Shown here: one piece after another, positions 25,068-33,750 of the stretch
How the letters are laid out: every line of letters begins with the position of its first letter
Numbering within the stretch: the stretch's first letter is position 1
Source of the DNA: an uncultured Rheinheimera sp.
GTDB taxonomy: Bacteria; Pseudomonadota; Gammaproteobacteria; Enterobacterales; Alteromonadaceae
Assembly (NCBI GenBank): GCA_943913835.1
Contig: CALTZU010000010.1
Location: 1-47,725 of the forward strand
Length of the DNA stretch: 47,725 nt
Reading direction: 5' to 3'
Translations under genes and position numbers: made by a program
Notes under the pieces: generated by a model
The model's database searches: none
What the model saw: the letters and a program-made list of their open reading frames with translations, nothing else
Told to the model about the DNA's origin: nothing

Positions 25068-26090
25068 ATGAAATATCAGGACTCAATCGAGCAGGCAAGT
25101 GAAAAGGCAGCGCTGACCGCCGCTTTTTTACAGCGGCATCGTTTGGCAGCCCACCCGGTCAATTACACAGTGATCTATGAGTATATCAACGGCCAAAACG
25201 ATGGTTTATGCCAGGCGATAGAGCAAAAACTGGCTGTTCAAAGTACCTTTGACGATTTTGTTCTGGCCGAGCTTTATAGTCAGTGGTTAAGCCCGCAACA
25301 CCAACGTCAGGAAGAGTTGAGCCAACAAGTCACATCTATGCTCGGCAAATTGTCCGGCACTACAGATATTGCCAGCGAGGCTGTGCAGCATTATTTAGAT
25401 GTGTTGGATCAAGCATTACTTGGGTTTGACCCAAACAACGCGAACCGCAGCCGTGAAAGCGTCAATAAAGTCATTAGTGCCACTTACGCTATTAAAGCCA
25501 GTCAGCAAAAACTCAAAGATCAGCTCGATTTTTCTAATGAACAGTGTCATGCACTGAGATCTGAATTGGAAAACCTGAAAAAAGAACGACAGTTAGATCC
25601 TTTGACTGGTTTGTATAACAGGCTTGCGATGCAGGAGCATCTGGATCTTTGGTTAAGCGAAAATCCGGGCCGCCGGATAGCTGCAATAGCAGTCAATCTG
25701 GATCATTTCTCCCAATTTAATCAGGATTATGGCTTTGGTGTTGGTGATGTGATCCTGAGCAAAGTGGCGAGAAAAATTGCAAGCTATGTACAGGAAAGTG
25801 GTTTGCCTGTTCGTTCAGGTGGTGAAGAGTTTCTAATTTTATTACCGGATGTTGATTTACGCACAGCAGGGGAAATAGCAGAACAAGTGCGTAAAGGTGT
25901 AGAGAAATTACGCTTTGTCTCGGCGAAAAGTAAGAAAACTTTGCCTAAAGTGACGATTTCCCTGGGCGTCAGCATCTACAACACAGCGGAAAACTGGCAT
26001 CAATTTTTATCCCGTAGCAGCAAAGTATTACTTGAAGCAAAAGTTCGCGGCCGCAATCAGGTGGCGACAGAGTTAATGCTGGCAACCTGA
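25068..26090 (+). CDS. Cytosolic GGDEF diguanylate cyclase
   Basis: This 340-residue protein makes the second messenger c-di-GMP from two GTP. The first 170 residues form a helical N-terminal region (AAFLQRHRLAAHPVNYTVIY, EYING) with a coiled coil before the catalytic domain. It has no membrane segment. The GGDEF domain carries DPLTGLYNRLAM, LDHFSQFNQDYGFGVGD and the active site GGEEF (residues 251-255). The RxxD inhibitory site is absent (QESG at that place), so feedback inhibition may be weak. I chose ATG 25068 over an upstream TTG at 25023, because GGAG precedes the ATG. The alkC-like gene follows after a single base. Confidence 0.85.
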   Translation: MKYQDSIEQASEKAALTAAFLQRHRLAAHPVNYTVIYEYINGQNDGLCQAIEQKLAVQSTFDDFVLAELYSQWLSPQHQRQEELSQQVTSMLGKLSGTTDIASEAVQHYLDVLDQALLGFDPNNANRSRESVNKVISATYAIKASQQKLKDQLDFSNEQCHALRSELENLKKERQLDPLTGLYNRLAMQEHLDLWLSENPGRRIAAIAVNLDHFSQFNQDYGFGVGDVILSKVARKIASYVQESGLPVRSGGEEFLILLPDVDLRTAGEIAEQVRKGVEKLRFVSAKSKKTLPKVTISLGVSIYNTAENWHQFLSRSSKVLLEAKVRGRNQVATELMLAT

Positions 26091-26091
26091 T

Positions 26092-27165
26092 ATGGCCAGC
26101 TTGCTCAAAGATCTGTTTAGTCCGGCATTTCTGCAGCGGTTAGCGGCATTATGTCAGCAACAACATCAAGCCTTTTCGACAGAACAATTTCTGCGACAAA
26201 CTCAAGGCGCAGACTGGCAGCAGTTAGAGCTCAAAGCCAGAACCCGTCAGATCAGCCATGCCCTGTACAGCGCCTTTGATTTACCTTACAGCGATGCCAT
26301 TCAAGTATTGCTTCCGATCAGCAATCACTTCTCCGGTGTGCCGGGTTTTATCTTTGCCGATTATGTTGAGGTTTATGGTCTGGACGATCCGGAAACCTCA
26401 TTTAAAGCCTTGGCGCATTTCACCTGTTATTCAACAGCTGAGTTTGCGATCAGGCCATTTTTCCAACGTTACCCTGATTTAACTCTAAGTCAAATGAAAG
26501 CCTGGGCCAGTTCTGACAATGTGCATTTGCGTCGCTTGGCCAGTGAGGGAGCAAGACCCAGACTGCCCTGGGGTATGGCGCTAAAAGCCTTTAAACAAAA
26601 TCCTACGCCTTTGCTACCTATTCTGGAACAGCTGAAAGCTGATACAGAACCTTATGTGCAACGCAGTGTGGCAAACCACCTCAACGATATCAGCAAAGAT
26701 CACCCTGAACTTGTGCTGGACATAGCAGAAAAATGGTTTGGCCAGCATCAAATTACAGATTGGATCGTTAAACATGCTTTACGTGGTCTATTGAAACAGG
26801 CTCATCCCAGAGCCTTAGCTTTATTTGGTTTGCAGCAGTTACCGCTACAAGTCCGATTGGATATTCATAACGCCACAGTGTCAGCGCAACGGCCGCTGCA
26901 TTTTTTGGTTGAGCTCTCTGGTCCAACGGAACTGGAAGCCAAAATAAGGCTGGAATACAAAATCGGTTATCGAAAAAAATCTGGCCAGCTGAATTACAAA
27001 GTGTTCCAACTGAGTAATAAAGTCTGGACAGGCCAGAATTTACGATTTGAACGCAGCCAGGCTTTTGTTGACCTGACCACCCGCAAACATTATCCAGGCC
27101 AGCATCACTTGCAGATTATGCTCAATGGGCATTGTTATGCAGAGAGCTTCTTTGAATTGATCTAA
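26092..27165 (+). CDS. AlkC-like DNA alkylation repair glycosylase
   Basis: This 357-residue protein looks like an AlkC-type member of the AlkD/AlkC HEAT-repeat DNA glycosylases, which remove 3-methyladenine-type lesions. The HEAT-like repeats run from about residue 60 to 235 (KALAHFTCYSTAEFAIRPFF, LRRLASEGARPRLPWG, QRSVANHLNDISKDHPELV, DWIVKHALRGLLKQAHPRAL). The C-terminal 110 residues (FLVELSGPTELEAKIRLEYK onward) resemble the immunoglobulin-like domain found in some AlkC proteins. It starts one base after the GGDEF stop, so the two are translationally coupled. Confidence 0.82.
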   Translation: MASLLKDLFSPAFLQRLAALCQQQHQAFSTEQFLRQTQGADWQQLELKARTRQISHALYSAFDLPYSDAIQVLLPISNHFSGVPGFIFADYVEVYGLDDPETSFKALAHFTCYSTAEFAIRPFFQRYPDLTLSQMKAWASSDNVHLRRLASEGARPRLPWGMALKAFKQNPTPLLPILEQLKADTEPYVQRSVANHLNDISKDHPELVLDIAEKWFGQHQITDWIVKHALRGLLKQAHPRALALFGLQQLPLQVRLDIHNATVSAQRPLHFLVELSGPTELEAKIRLEYKIGYRKKSGQLNYKVFQLSNKVWTGQNLRFERSQAFVDLTTRKHYPGQHHLQIMLNGHCYAESFFELI

Positions 27166-27198
27166 AACATCAGTGCTGTCATAAAACGTCGGGATAAG

Positions 27199-27227
27199 TT
27201 GGCGTAAGCCGCCGAATCTTTTACACT
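27199..27227 (+). promoter_or_regulatory. Candidate promoter of the ubiE operon
   Basis: TTGGCG (27199-27204) and TACACT (27222-27227) are separated by 17 bases, ending 42 bases before ubiE. Each hexamer matches the sigma-70 consensus in four of six positions. Confidence 0.45.
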
Positions 27228-27268
27228 AGCGCCACTTTAGTTCACAACGAACAGCCAAAGGCTTTTTT

Positions 27269-28024
27269 ATGACTGACCAGCAACCTGATAGCACTCATTT
27301 TGGCTTTAAAACGGTGAAGCAGACCGAAAAAGTTTCACTCGTAGCCAATGTATTCCATTCCGTTGCGGCCAAATACGATCTGATGAACGACGTGATGTCT
27401 ATGGGCATCCACCGCCTCTGGAAAAGATTCACTATAGATTGTAGTGGTGTTCGTCCTGGTCATCAGGTATTGGATTTAGCTGGCGGTACTGGTGACATCA
27501 CTGCCTTGTTTTCGAAAAGAGTTGGTCCTACAGGCAAAGTGATACTGGCAGATATTAACGAATCTATGCTCAATGTGGGTCGTGACAAGCTACGTGACTT
27601 AGGTTTAGTTAATAACATTGATTATGTGCAGGCTAACGCAGAAGCTCTGCCTTTTGCTGATAACAGCTTTGACATTATCAGCATCGGATTTGGCCTGCGT
27701 AATGTCACGGACAAAGACGCGGCCCTGCGTTCTATGTACAGAGTGCTGAAACCAGGTGGCCGCTTGCTGGTATTAGAGTTCTCCAAACCTGAGTACGAAT
27801 GGCTGAGTAAAGTCTATGATCTGTATTCTTTTAAATTACTGCCCGCTATTGGTGGTTTGGTAGCAAACGACAAAGAAAGTTACCAGTACCTGGCTGAATC
27901 TATCCGCATGCATCCGGATCAGGACACCTTAAAACAAATGATGGAAACTGCTGGTTTTGAACATGTCAGCTTTCATAATCTGACCGGTGGTATAGTGGCT
28001 CTGCACAAAGGTTACAAATTCTGA
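27269..28024 (+). CDS. ubiE: Bifunctional demethylmenaquinone / ubiquinone C-methyltransferase UbiE
   Basis: UbiE uses S-adenosylmethionine to C-methylate the quinone ring in ubiquinone and menaquinone synthesis. The 251-residue protein matches E. coli in length. It contains FHSVAAKYDLMNDVMSMGIH, the SAM-binding VLDLAGGTGDIT, DINESML, and the family signature FGLRNVTDKDAALRSMYRVL then KPGGRLLVLEFSKP. It is the first gene of the conserved ubiE-ubiJ-ubiB group; its stop overlaps the ubiJ start (TGATG). Confidence 0.98.
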   Translation: MTDQQPDSTHFGFKTVKQTEKVSLVANVFHSVAAKYDLMNDVMSMGIHRLWKRFTIDCSGVRPGHQVLDLAGGTGDITALFSKRVGPTGKVILADINESMLNVGRDKLRDLGLVNNIDYVQANAEALPFADNSFDIISIGFGLRNVTDKDAALRSMYRVLKPGGRLLVLEFSKPEYEWLSKVYDLYSFKLLPAIGGLVANDKESYQYLAESIRMHPDQDTLKQMMETAGFEHVSFHNLTGGIVALHKGYKF

Positions 28025-28629
28025 TGTTGAGTTTAGTGCCACAACTAATCTGCGCCACATTAGAAAAAGTGCTGCACAAAGTAGTGGCTATGGACCCTGC
28101 ATCCCCAGCCTTGTTGCAGAAAATACAGGGAAAACAACTCGCCTTGCAGTTACAGGAACTGCCATGGCGTTTTGTTTTATCTGCAACAACAGAAAGCTTA
28201 CTGCTGAATCAACATAACGAGAAAGTCGATTGTGTGATCAGTACAGACCTTGCGACCTTACAACAACTGAATGACCCTGGCCAGCTCACCCGTTTAATAA
28301 AACAGGACAAACTGCAAATTGATGGTGATCTGCAGGTAGCACAGCAGTTCAGCAGCCTGTTACAACAATTGGACCCTGACTGGCAACAACATCTGTCTGC
28401 TTGGCTGGGTGATGCGCTGGCCCATAAAGTCGCAATGGCGATCAAACAACTGCAGCTATATATACAGACGCAACTAAAGCAATTGGAACACGCTGCTGTT
28501 GAACTGGCTCAGGACGAACTTGCATTGAGCCCAACACAAGCAGAAATGAACCAATTCAGCCGTGACGTCAGTCAATTACAGGCAAGACTGGATCAATTGA
28601 GCCGACATAACGCCTTCAGGCAGGAGTAA
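28024..28629 (+). CDS. ubiJ: Ubiquinone biosynthesis accessory factor UbiJ (SCP2 domain)
   Basis: This 201-residue protein sits between ubiE and ubiB as in E. coli. UbiJ is a lipid-binding SCP2 protein that, with UbiK, helps the late ubiquinone hydroxylation complex handle its hydrophobic substrate. The SCP2-like domain occupies residues 20-110 (VDCVISTDLATLQQLND, LQIDGDLQVAQQFSSLLQQL). The C-terminus is a coiled coil (MNQFSRDVSQLQARLDQLSR). Its ATG overlaps the ubiE stop by one base. Confidence 0.93.
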   Translation: MLSLVPQLICATLEKVLHKVVAMDPASPALLQKIQGKQLALQLQELPWRFVLSATTESLLLNQHNEKVDCVISTDLATLQQLNDPGQLTRLIKQDKLQIDGDLQVAQQFSSLLQQLDPDWQQHLSAWLGDALAHKVAMAIKQLQLYIQTQLKQLEHAAVELAQDELALSPTQAEMNQFSRDVSQLQARLDQLSRHNAFRQE

Positions 28630-28631
28630 TT

Positions 28632-30254
28632 TTGGGTCTGCGCCGTTTTTACCATATTTTAAAAACCCTGCTGCAGTATGGACTGGAGCAACTTATCCCA
28701 CAGCAATGGCTGCCCTGGTATTTCCGCACTGCACGAAATACCATCTTTTGGCTAAACAATAAACACCCGGACAAGACCGAAGGTGAGCGCTTACGGCTGG
28801 CTTTGCAACAGCTTGGGCCGGTGTGGGTCAAGTTTGGTCAGATGTTATCCACCAGGCGCGATTTGTTTCCTGAACAATGGGTGGATGAACTGGCCAAGTT
28901 ACAAGACAAAGTAGAGGCTTTTCCTGGTCAGCAGGCGAAAGAGTTAATTATTCAGCAACTGGGTTTAGAACAAATCACCGACTTGTTTGAGCAGTTTGAT
29001 GAAAAACCGTTGGCGTCTGCCTCTATAGCTCAGGTTCATACTGCTCAACTTAAACAAACTGACGGCACCTTAGCTGATGTTGTAGTTAAGGTGATTCGGC
29101 CTGATATCAGACCTCAAATTCTGGCCGATTTAGAGCTGATGGAAGCACTGGCAGATTTGGTAGCCCGCTATCTGCCTGACGGAAAAAGGTTGCGCCCTAA
29201 AGAGGTGGTCGCAGAGTACCGGAAGACTATTCTGGACGAACTGGACTTACAACGCGAGGCTGCTAACGCTATTCAGTTAAAACGCAATTTCGAAGGTTCA
29301 GATTCGCTGTACATACCTTATGTATACGCCGACCACAGCAGAGCTGGCGTCATGGTTATGGAGCGGATTTATGGTATACCAGTATCAGACTTAACGGCAC
29401 TAAAAGCCCAGGGCACCAATCTAGAATTACTGGCTAAACGTGGAGTAGAAGTTTTCTTCACCCAAGTGTTCCGCGATAGCTTTTTTCATGCAGATATGCA
29501 CCCCGGTAATATTTTTGTTTCCTTTGAAACTCCGCATAACCCTAAATACATTGGCATCGACTGCGGTATAGTAGGCACCTTAAACAAAGAAGATAAACGT
29601 TATCTGGCAGAGAACTTTGTCGCCTTCTTTAACCGTGATTACTTAAAAGTAGCGCAACTACATGTAGACTCAGGCTGGGTCCCTCCCGATACCAGCGTAG
29701 AAGAATTTGAAAGTGCTATACGAACTGTCTGCGAACCTATATTCCAGAAACCTCTGCAGGATATCTCCTTTGGCCAGGTACTGTTTAATCTGTTTAATAC
29801 TGCCCGTCGCTTTAATATGCAGGTTCAGCCACAACTGGTATTGTTACAAAAAACTCTGTTGTACATTGAAGGCTTAGGCCGGCAGTTGTATCCACAATTA
29901 GATTTGTGGCAAACAGCCAAACCTTTTCTGGAAAACTGGGTCCAACAGCAAATGGGCCCCGCCGCCTTGTGGCGGGAGGTGAAGGCCAATTTGCCTTTCT
30001 GGGCAGAAAAGATGCCAGAAATGCCGGGATTGTTGCATCAGTATTTACAACAAGGCCCTAAACAGCAAAGCAGCCTGTTAGCAGCGCTACAGCAAATGCA
30101 ATTACAACAACAGAACCAGACAAAAAAACTGGCTTATGCCATATTAGCGGGCTGCAGTTTGTTAAGTGCTGTCTTATTACTGACATCTGGTTGGTCTATA
30201 ACAGCGGCGGGACTTGTGCTGGTCGCACTGGGTTTTGTTTTTAAAATAAATTAA
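28632..30254 (+). CDS. ubiB: Ubiquinone biosynthesis kinase-like protein UbiB
   Basis: UbiB is a membrane-bound atypical kinase/ATPase of the ABC1/ADCK family needed for ubiquinone synthesis. The 540-residue protein has the family KxGQ motif (VKFGQMLSTR), the Ala-rich loop ASASIAQVH, the invariant catalytic core FFHADMHPGNIFV and IDCGIVGTL, and two C-terminal membrane helices. Translation starts at TTG, with GGAG 5 bases upstream, 2 bases after ubiJ ends. Confidence 0.97.
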   Translation: MGLRRFYHILKTLLQYGLEQLIPQQWLPWYFRTARNTIFWLNNKHPDKTEGERLRLALQQLGPVWVKFGQMLSTRRDLFPEQWVDELAKLQDKVEAFPGQQAKELIIQQLGLEQITDLFEQFDEKPLASASIAQVHTAQLKQTDGTLADVVVKVIRPDIRPQILADLELMEALADLVARYLPDGKRLRPKEVVAEYRKTILDELDLQREAANAIQLKRNFEGSDSLYIPYVYADHSRAGVMVMERIYGIPVSDLTALKAQGTNLELLAKRGVEVFFTQVFRDSFFHADMHPGNIFVSFETPHNPKYIGIDCGIVGTLNKEDKRYLAENFVAFFNRDYLKVAQLHVDSGWVPPDTSVEEFESAIRTVCEPIFQKPLQDISFGQVLFNLFNTARRFNMQVQPQLVLLQKTLLYIEGLGRQLYPQLDLWQTAKPFLENWVQQQMGPAALWREVKANLPFWAEKMPEMPGLLHQYLQQGPKQQSSLLAALQQMQLQQQNQTKKLAYAILAGCSLLSAVLLLTSGWSITAAGLVLVALGFVFKIN

Positions 30255-30303
30255 CGGACAAACAGTTCCGTAGTAACGGTTTAAAAAAGCGAAGGAGAAT
30301 AAC

Positions 30304-30567
30304 ATGGGTTTTGGTGGCATTAGTATTTGGCAGTTATTAATCATACTGGTGATTATTGTCCTGCTGTTTGGTACCAAGCGTCTGCGTGGTATAGGTTCTG
30401 ATTTGGGTTCAGCTATCAAAGGTTTCCGCAACTCAGTCAAAGATTCTGAAGAAAACAGTGAGCCTGTAGCCCCTGTGGTACAGACACCTCAGCCTCAACT
30501 AAAAACTGAGACTAAAGAAACGGCTCCGGCCACTGCTGAATCAGCAAAAACTCCTGAACAACGCTAA
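30304..30567 (+). CDS. tatA: Twin-arginine translocase subunit TatA
   Basis: TatA oligomers form the pore for export of folded proteins with twin-arginine signals. The 87-residue protein has a short N-terminal membrane helix (ISIWQLLIILVIIVLLFG), the conserved FGTKRLRGIGSDLGSAIKGF hinge and amphipathic helix, and a variable polar tail. GAAGGAG lies upstream of the ATG. It follows ubiB by 49 bases and starts the tat part of the gene cluster. Confidence 0.96.
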   Translation: MGFGGISIWQLLIILVIIVLLFGTKRLRGIGSDLGSAIKGFRNSVKDSEENSEPVAPVVQTPQPQLKTETKETAPATAESAKTPEQR

Positions 30568-30960
30568 ATGAGCTTTTGGGAATTAGTGGTTATAGCCGTA
30601 GTTGCTCTGCTGGTGTTAGGCCCAGAGCGATTACCAGGCGCTATTCGCAGCGTTAGTGGTTTTGTCCGCAGTGTAAAACAATTCGGCCAGCAAATGCAGG
30701 CTGAATTAAATGACGAACTTCGGGTACAGGAGCTGCACGACAAGTTAAAACAAGCCGAAGAAAAAGGCTTGCTCAACCTGACCACTGAAGAAATGCAGGC
30801 AATCACAGAGCTACGTCAAGCCGCTGCGGATGTTACTAACCCTTATCCTGCTGCAACGCCGGTTGTGGGTGCGCCTGTACAACAGGCAGAGCCTGCAGCC
30901 AGCACAGTATCCGTTTCACCAGAATCAGTAGTAGCAGATGACAAAAACCACAAATCCTAA
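30568..30960 (+). CDS. tatB: Twin-arginine translocase subunit TatB
   Basis: TatB forms the substrate receptor with TatC. The 130-residue protein has the N-terminal helix SFWELVVIAVVALLVLGPER with the conserved Glu and the GPERLP turn, then a long amphipathic helix (VRSVKQFGQQMQAELNDELR) and a Pro/Ala-rich tail. Its ATG directly follows the tatA stop and its end overlaps tatC by 23 bases. Confidence 0.95.
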   Translation: MSFWELVVIAVVALLVLGPERLPGAIRSVSGFVRSVKQFGQQMQAELNDELRVQELHDKLKQAEEKGLLNLTTEEMQAITELRQAAADVTNPYPAATPVVGAPVQQAEPAASTVSVSPESVVADDKNHKS

Positions 30961-31684
30961 CAGTTTGTTAGGACACCTGATTGAACTGAGGCGTCGGCTG
31001 TTAAACACAGTGATGGCTGTGCTGCTGGTATTTATCTGCCTGGCTTATTTTGCCGCAGATATTTATCATCTGATGGCATCGCCTTTAATGGCGGTGTTAC
31101 CTACCGGCGCTTCCATGATAGCGACAGATGTAGCAGCGCCGTTTTTTGCTCCGTTTAAACTGACCTTTATTGTTGCCTTGTGCCTTACAGTACCTTATAT
31201 GCTGTGGCAAATTTGGTTGTTTGTAGCCCCCGCTTTGTATCAAAAAGAAAAACATCTGGTCGCGCCACTTATTGTGTCCAGTACAGTGTTGTTCTATTGC
31301 GGTATAGCTTTTGCGTATTACGTTGTTTTCCCAATAGTCTTTGGTTTTTTTACCAGTGTGGCGCCAGAAGGCGTGACTATAGCAACTGACATCAGTAGCT
31401 ATCTCGATTTTGTGTTAAAACTTTTTTTCGCTTTTGGTTTATCTTTTGAAATTCCGGTCGCTGTATTGTTATTAGTATGGACAGGTGCAGTAAGTCGTCA
31501 GCAACTGGTGGAAAAGCGCCCTTATTTTGTAGTGTTTGCGTTTATTATTGGCATGTTACTGACACCACCAGATGTATTGTCTCAGATATTGCTGGCTGTC
31601 CCCATGTGCTTGTTGTATGAATTGGGTATTTGGCTCAGCCGTTTTTACGTTCAGGCCGAGTCAGAACAAACAGAGATTCAGTAA
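30938..31684 (+). CDS. tatC: Twin-arginine translocase subunit TatC
   Basis: TatC binds twin-arginine signal peptides. The 248-residue protein has six membrane helices and the conserved HLIELRRRLL at the N-terminus, the region around residues 75-95 (FIVALCLTVPYMLWQIW), FEIPVAVLLLVW and RPYFVVFAFIIGMLLTPPD. It overlaps tatB at its start, so expression of the three Tat subunits is tightly coupled. Confidence 0.96.
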   Translation: MTKTTNPNSLLGHLIELRRRLLNTVMAVLLVFICLAYFAADIYHLMASPLMAVLPTGASMIATDVAAPFFAPFKLTFIVALCLTVPYMLWQIWLFVAPALYQKEKHLVAPLIVSSTVLFYCGIAFAYYVVFPIVFGFFTSVAPEGVTIATDISSYLDFVLKLFFAFGLSFEIPVAVLLLVWTGAVSRQQLVEKRPYFVVFAFIIGMLLTPPDVLSQILLAVPMCLLYELGIWLSRFYVQAESEQTEIQ

Positions 31685-31692
31685 GGAAAATA

Positions 31693-32196
31693 ATGATGAG
31701 TAGTAAATTCGGTATTTTAGTCTTGACCCTTTGGGCCGTATCGGCCAATGCTGCAGAATTGTCTGACCAACTGTCACAGTGTCGCGCAGTGCAAAATGAT
31801 CTGCAACGTTTAACCTGCTATGACAAAATTGGTACTAAAACATTTAATTCAACTGTCGTTATGACGGAAGACCAACAAGACCTCGAGAGAGCACCAACTG
31901 CAAATAATCAGGTCATCGCAGAGACCAATACTGACAACTTCGGTATAGAGCACAAAGAAGTCACTAAGGGGCTTGCTAGCAGCCTTACAGCGACTGTAGC
32001 TTCGATAGAGCAGTCAAAACGTGGTTTATGGACTGTGACTCTGGACAATGGCCAAAAATGGCGTCAGATCTCCAGTGATGGCTTTTTACTGCGTAAAGGT
32101 GAAGAAGTCACGATCATCAGAGGGGTATTCAACTCATTCCTGTTAACCAGAAAAGGGTCAGAACGCCAAACCAAGGTCGCCAGGTTAGAGGATTAA
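31693..32196 (+). CDS. Exported protein of unknown function between tatC and tatD
   Basis: This 167-residue protein has a Sec-type signal peptide (FGILVLTLWAVSANAAEL). The mature N-terminus has a cysteine-containing motif, QLSQCRAVQNDLQRLTCYD, seen in several small exported proteins of gammaproteobacteria, including type VI secretion-associated ones. The C-terminal half looks like a small beta-rich domain (TVASIEQSKRGLWTVTLDNG, VTIIRGVFNSFLLTRKG). AAGGA lies 6 bases before the ATG at 31693. The open frame begins at 31630 inside tatC, which is less likely. No specific function is recognised. Confidence 0.72.
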   Translation: MMSSKFGILVLTLWAVSANAAELSDQLSQCRAVQNDLQRLTCYDKIGTKTFNSTVVMTEDQQDLERAPTANNQVIAETNTDNFGIEHKEVTKGLASSLTATVASIEQSKRGLWTVTLDNGQKWRQISSDGFLLRKGEEVTIIRGVFNSFLLTRKGSERQTKVARLED

Positions 32197-32201
32197 TCCT
32201 G

Positions 32202-32996
32202 GTGTTTGATATCGGAGTCAACCTTCTGAACGCTCAGTTTGACCTGGATCGCCAGGAGGTTATTGACAGAGCCAGGGCAGCTGGCGTGCACGCTATGCTG
32301 CTAATCAGCACTGATATCGACGAAACAAGAAAAAATCAGCTTGAGTCAGAACTGGATCCCAATTTTTTTTGCACAGCAGGGGTACACCCGCATTATGCTG
32401 CCCAGGTCAGCTCTGATGATTTGCAGCAGTTACAGTTGATGCTGACGCATCATAAAGTGGTCGCGGTTGGAGAATGTGGTTTAGACTTTAATCGGGATTT
32501 TTCGCCTCGCGACCGCCAGATAGAGGTGTTTGAACTACAGTTGCAACTGGCAAAAAAAGTCAATAAGGCGATATATTTGCATGAGCGTGACGCCTTTGAC
32601 ACTCAGTTGTCTTTGCTAAAGCAGTATCAGATCCAGCAGGGAGTAGCGCACTGTTTTACTGGTGATCTACACCAAATGCGGGCCTACCTTGATCTCGGTT
32701 TGTATATAGGTATTACAGGCTGGCTTTGTGATGATCGCCGCCATGATCAACTGGTAGAAGCGTTGAACTACTTGCCTTTGGACAGGTTACTGATTGAGAC
32801 TGATGCTCCTTATCTTTTACCCCGGACACTGCAGCAAAAACCAAAAAGCAGACGCAATGAACCCATGTATCTGGCTGAAATAGCACTTTGTATTGCAAGA
32901 TTAACTGGAGAATCTGTTGATAAGATCCAGCAAATCAGTATGCAAAATAGCTACAAGGTGTTTAATTTGCCACAGGACTTAAAGCATGTTGATTGA
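32202..32996 (+). CDS. tatD: TatD family metal-dependent hydrolase
   Basis: This 264-residue TIM-barrel metal-dependent hydrolase matches TatD, a magnesium-dependent 3'-5' exonuclease linked to DNA repair that is not needed for Tat export. The motifs are FDIGVNL, CTAGVHPHYA, VAVGECGLDFNRDFS, VAHCFTG, YIGITGWLCDDRR and LLIETDAPYLLP. The start codon is GTG, with AGAGGA upstream. It completes the tatABC(X)D order and overlaps the next gene by 11 bases. Confidence 0.92.
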   Translation: MFDIGVNLLNAQFDLDRQEVIDRARAAGVHAMLLISTDIDETRKNQLESELDPNFFCTAGVHPHYAAQVSSDDLQQLQLMLTHHKVVAVGECGLDFNRDFSPRDRQIEVFELQLQLAKKVNKAIYLHERDAFDTQLSLLKQYQIQQGVAHCFTGDLHQMRAYLDLGLYIGITGWLCDDRRHDQLVEALNYLPLDRLLIETDAPYLLPRTLQQKPKSRRNEPMYLAEIALCIARLTGESVDKIQQISMQNSYKVFNLPQDLKHVD

Positions 32997-33750
32997 CAGA
33001 GTGTTGCTACAGTGGCCTGTGCTGCTTTTTGGTATCGCTATTGGAGCAATTCTAAGCAGCTTGTTGGCTTGGTTGTTGTTTTATCTGCAACAAAGGAAAT
33101 GGCAACAGGACGTGGCAGACCAGCTGGAAGACAGCATTCAGCAGCGCACCCTTGAATTGCAAATAACCCTGACTGAATTAGCGGATAAAAACAAACTTCT
33201 GGAACAGCAAAATACCAGAGACGCCCTGACCGGCGTGCGTAACAGAGCTTTTTTTGACCAAAAAATTAATGCGGAAATAAAACGCAGTCGACGCGAGCGC
33301 AGTACTTTAGGTTTGCTGATGATCGACATCGACCACTTTAAATCCATCAATGACAACTATGGTCATCTTGTTGGTGATTTGGTCATCAAAGAAGTCGCTC
33401 ATCGGCTGCAGCAAGAATTAAAACGCAGTACAGATTACCTCTGTCGTTATGGCGGCGAAGAGTTTGCCATTATTCTACCCAATACAGACACTGAAGGAGC
33501 TATGCTGCTGGCAGAGCAACTGCGCCTTTGCCTTAATGCATCCCCTATACAACATGAAGAGCTGCAGTTATCCATCAGCGCTAGCATAGGTTGTTATGCA
33601 GCAGTAGCTCAAATAAGCAGCATCAGTTCGGATTATATTCAAGCCGCAGACATCGCCCTTTATCAGGCCAAAAATGAAGGTCGGAATAGGGTTGTTTGCA
33701 GTCTTGAGTCAGAGATCTCAACCAAGGAGACTCCAGATGAGTCAGTTTAA
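32986..33750 (+). CDS. Membrane-anchored GGDEF diguanylate cyclase
   Basis: This 254-residue protein has one N-terminal membrane helix (WPVLLFGIAIGAILSSLLAW), a coiled coil (residues 40-80) and a GGDEF domain: RDALTGVRNRAFFDQ, MIDIDHFKSINDNYGHLVGD, active site GGEEF (residues 156-160). An RxxD inhibitory site (Arg147, Asp150) lies five residues before it, so product inhibition is likely. It has no obvious sensor domain. The gene overlaps tatD by 11 bases and hemB by 14 bases, so it is locked into this transcript. Confidence 0.88.
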   Translation: MLIDRVLLQWPVLLFGIAIGAILSSLLAWLLFYLQQRKWQQDVADQLEDSIQQRTLELQITLTELADKNKLLEQQNTRDALTGVRNRAFFDQKINAEIKRSRRERSTLGLLMIDIDHFKSINDNYGHLVGDLVIKEVAHRLQQELKRSTDYLCRYGGEEFAIILPNTDTEGAMLLAEQLRLCLNASPIQHEELQLSISASIGCYAAVAQISSISSDYIQAADIALYQAKNEGRNRVVCSLESEISTKETPDESV

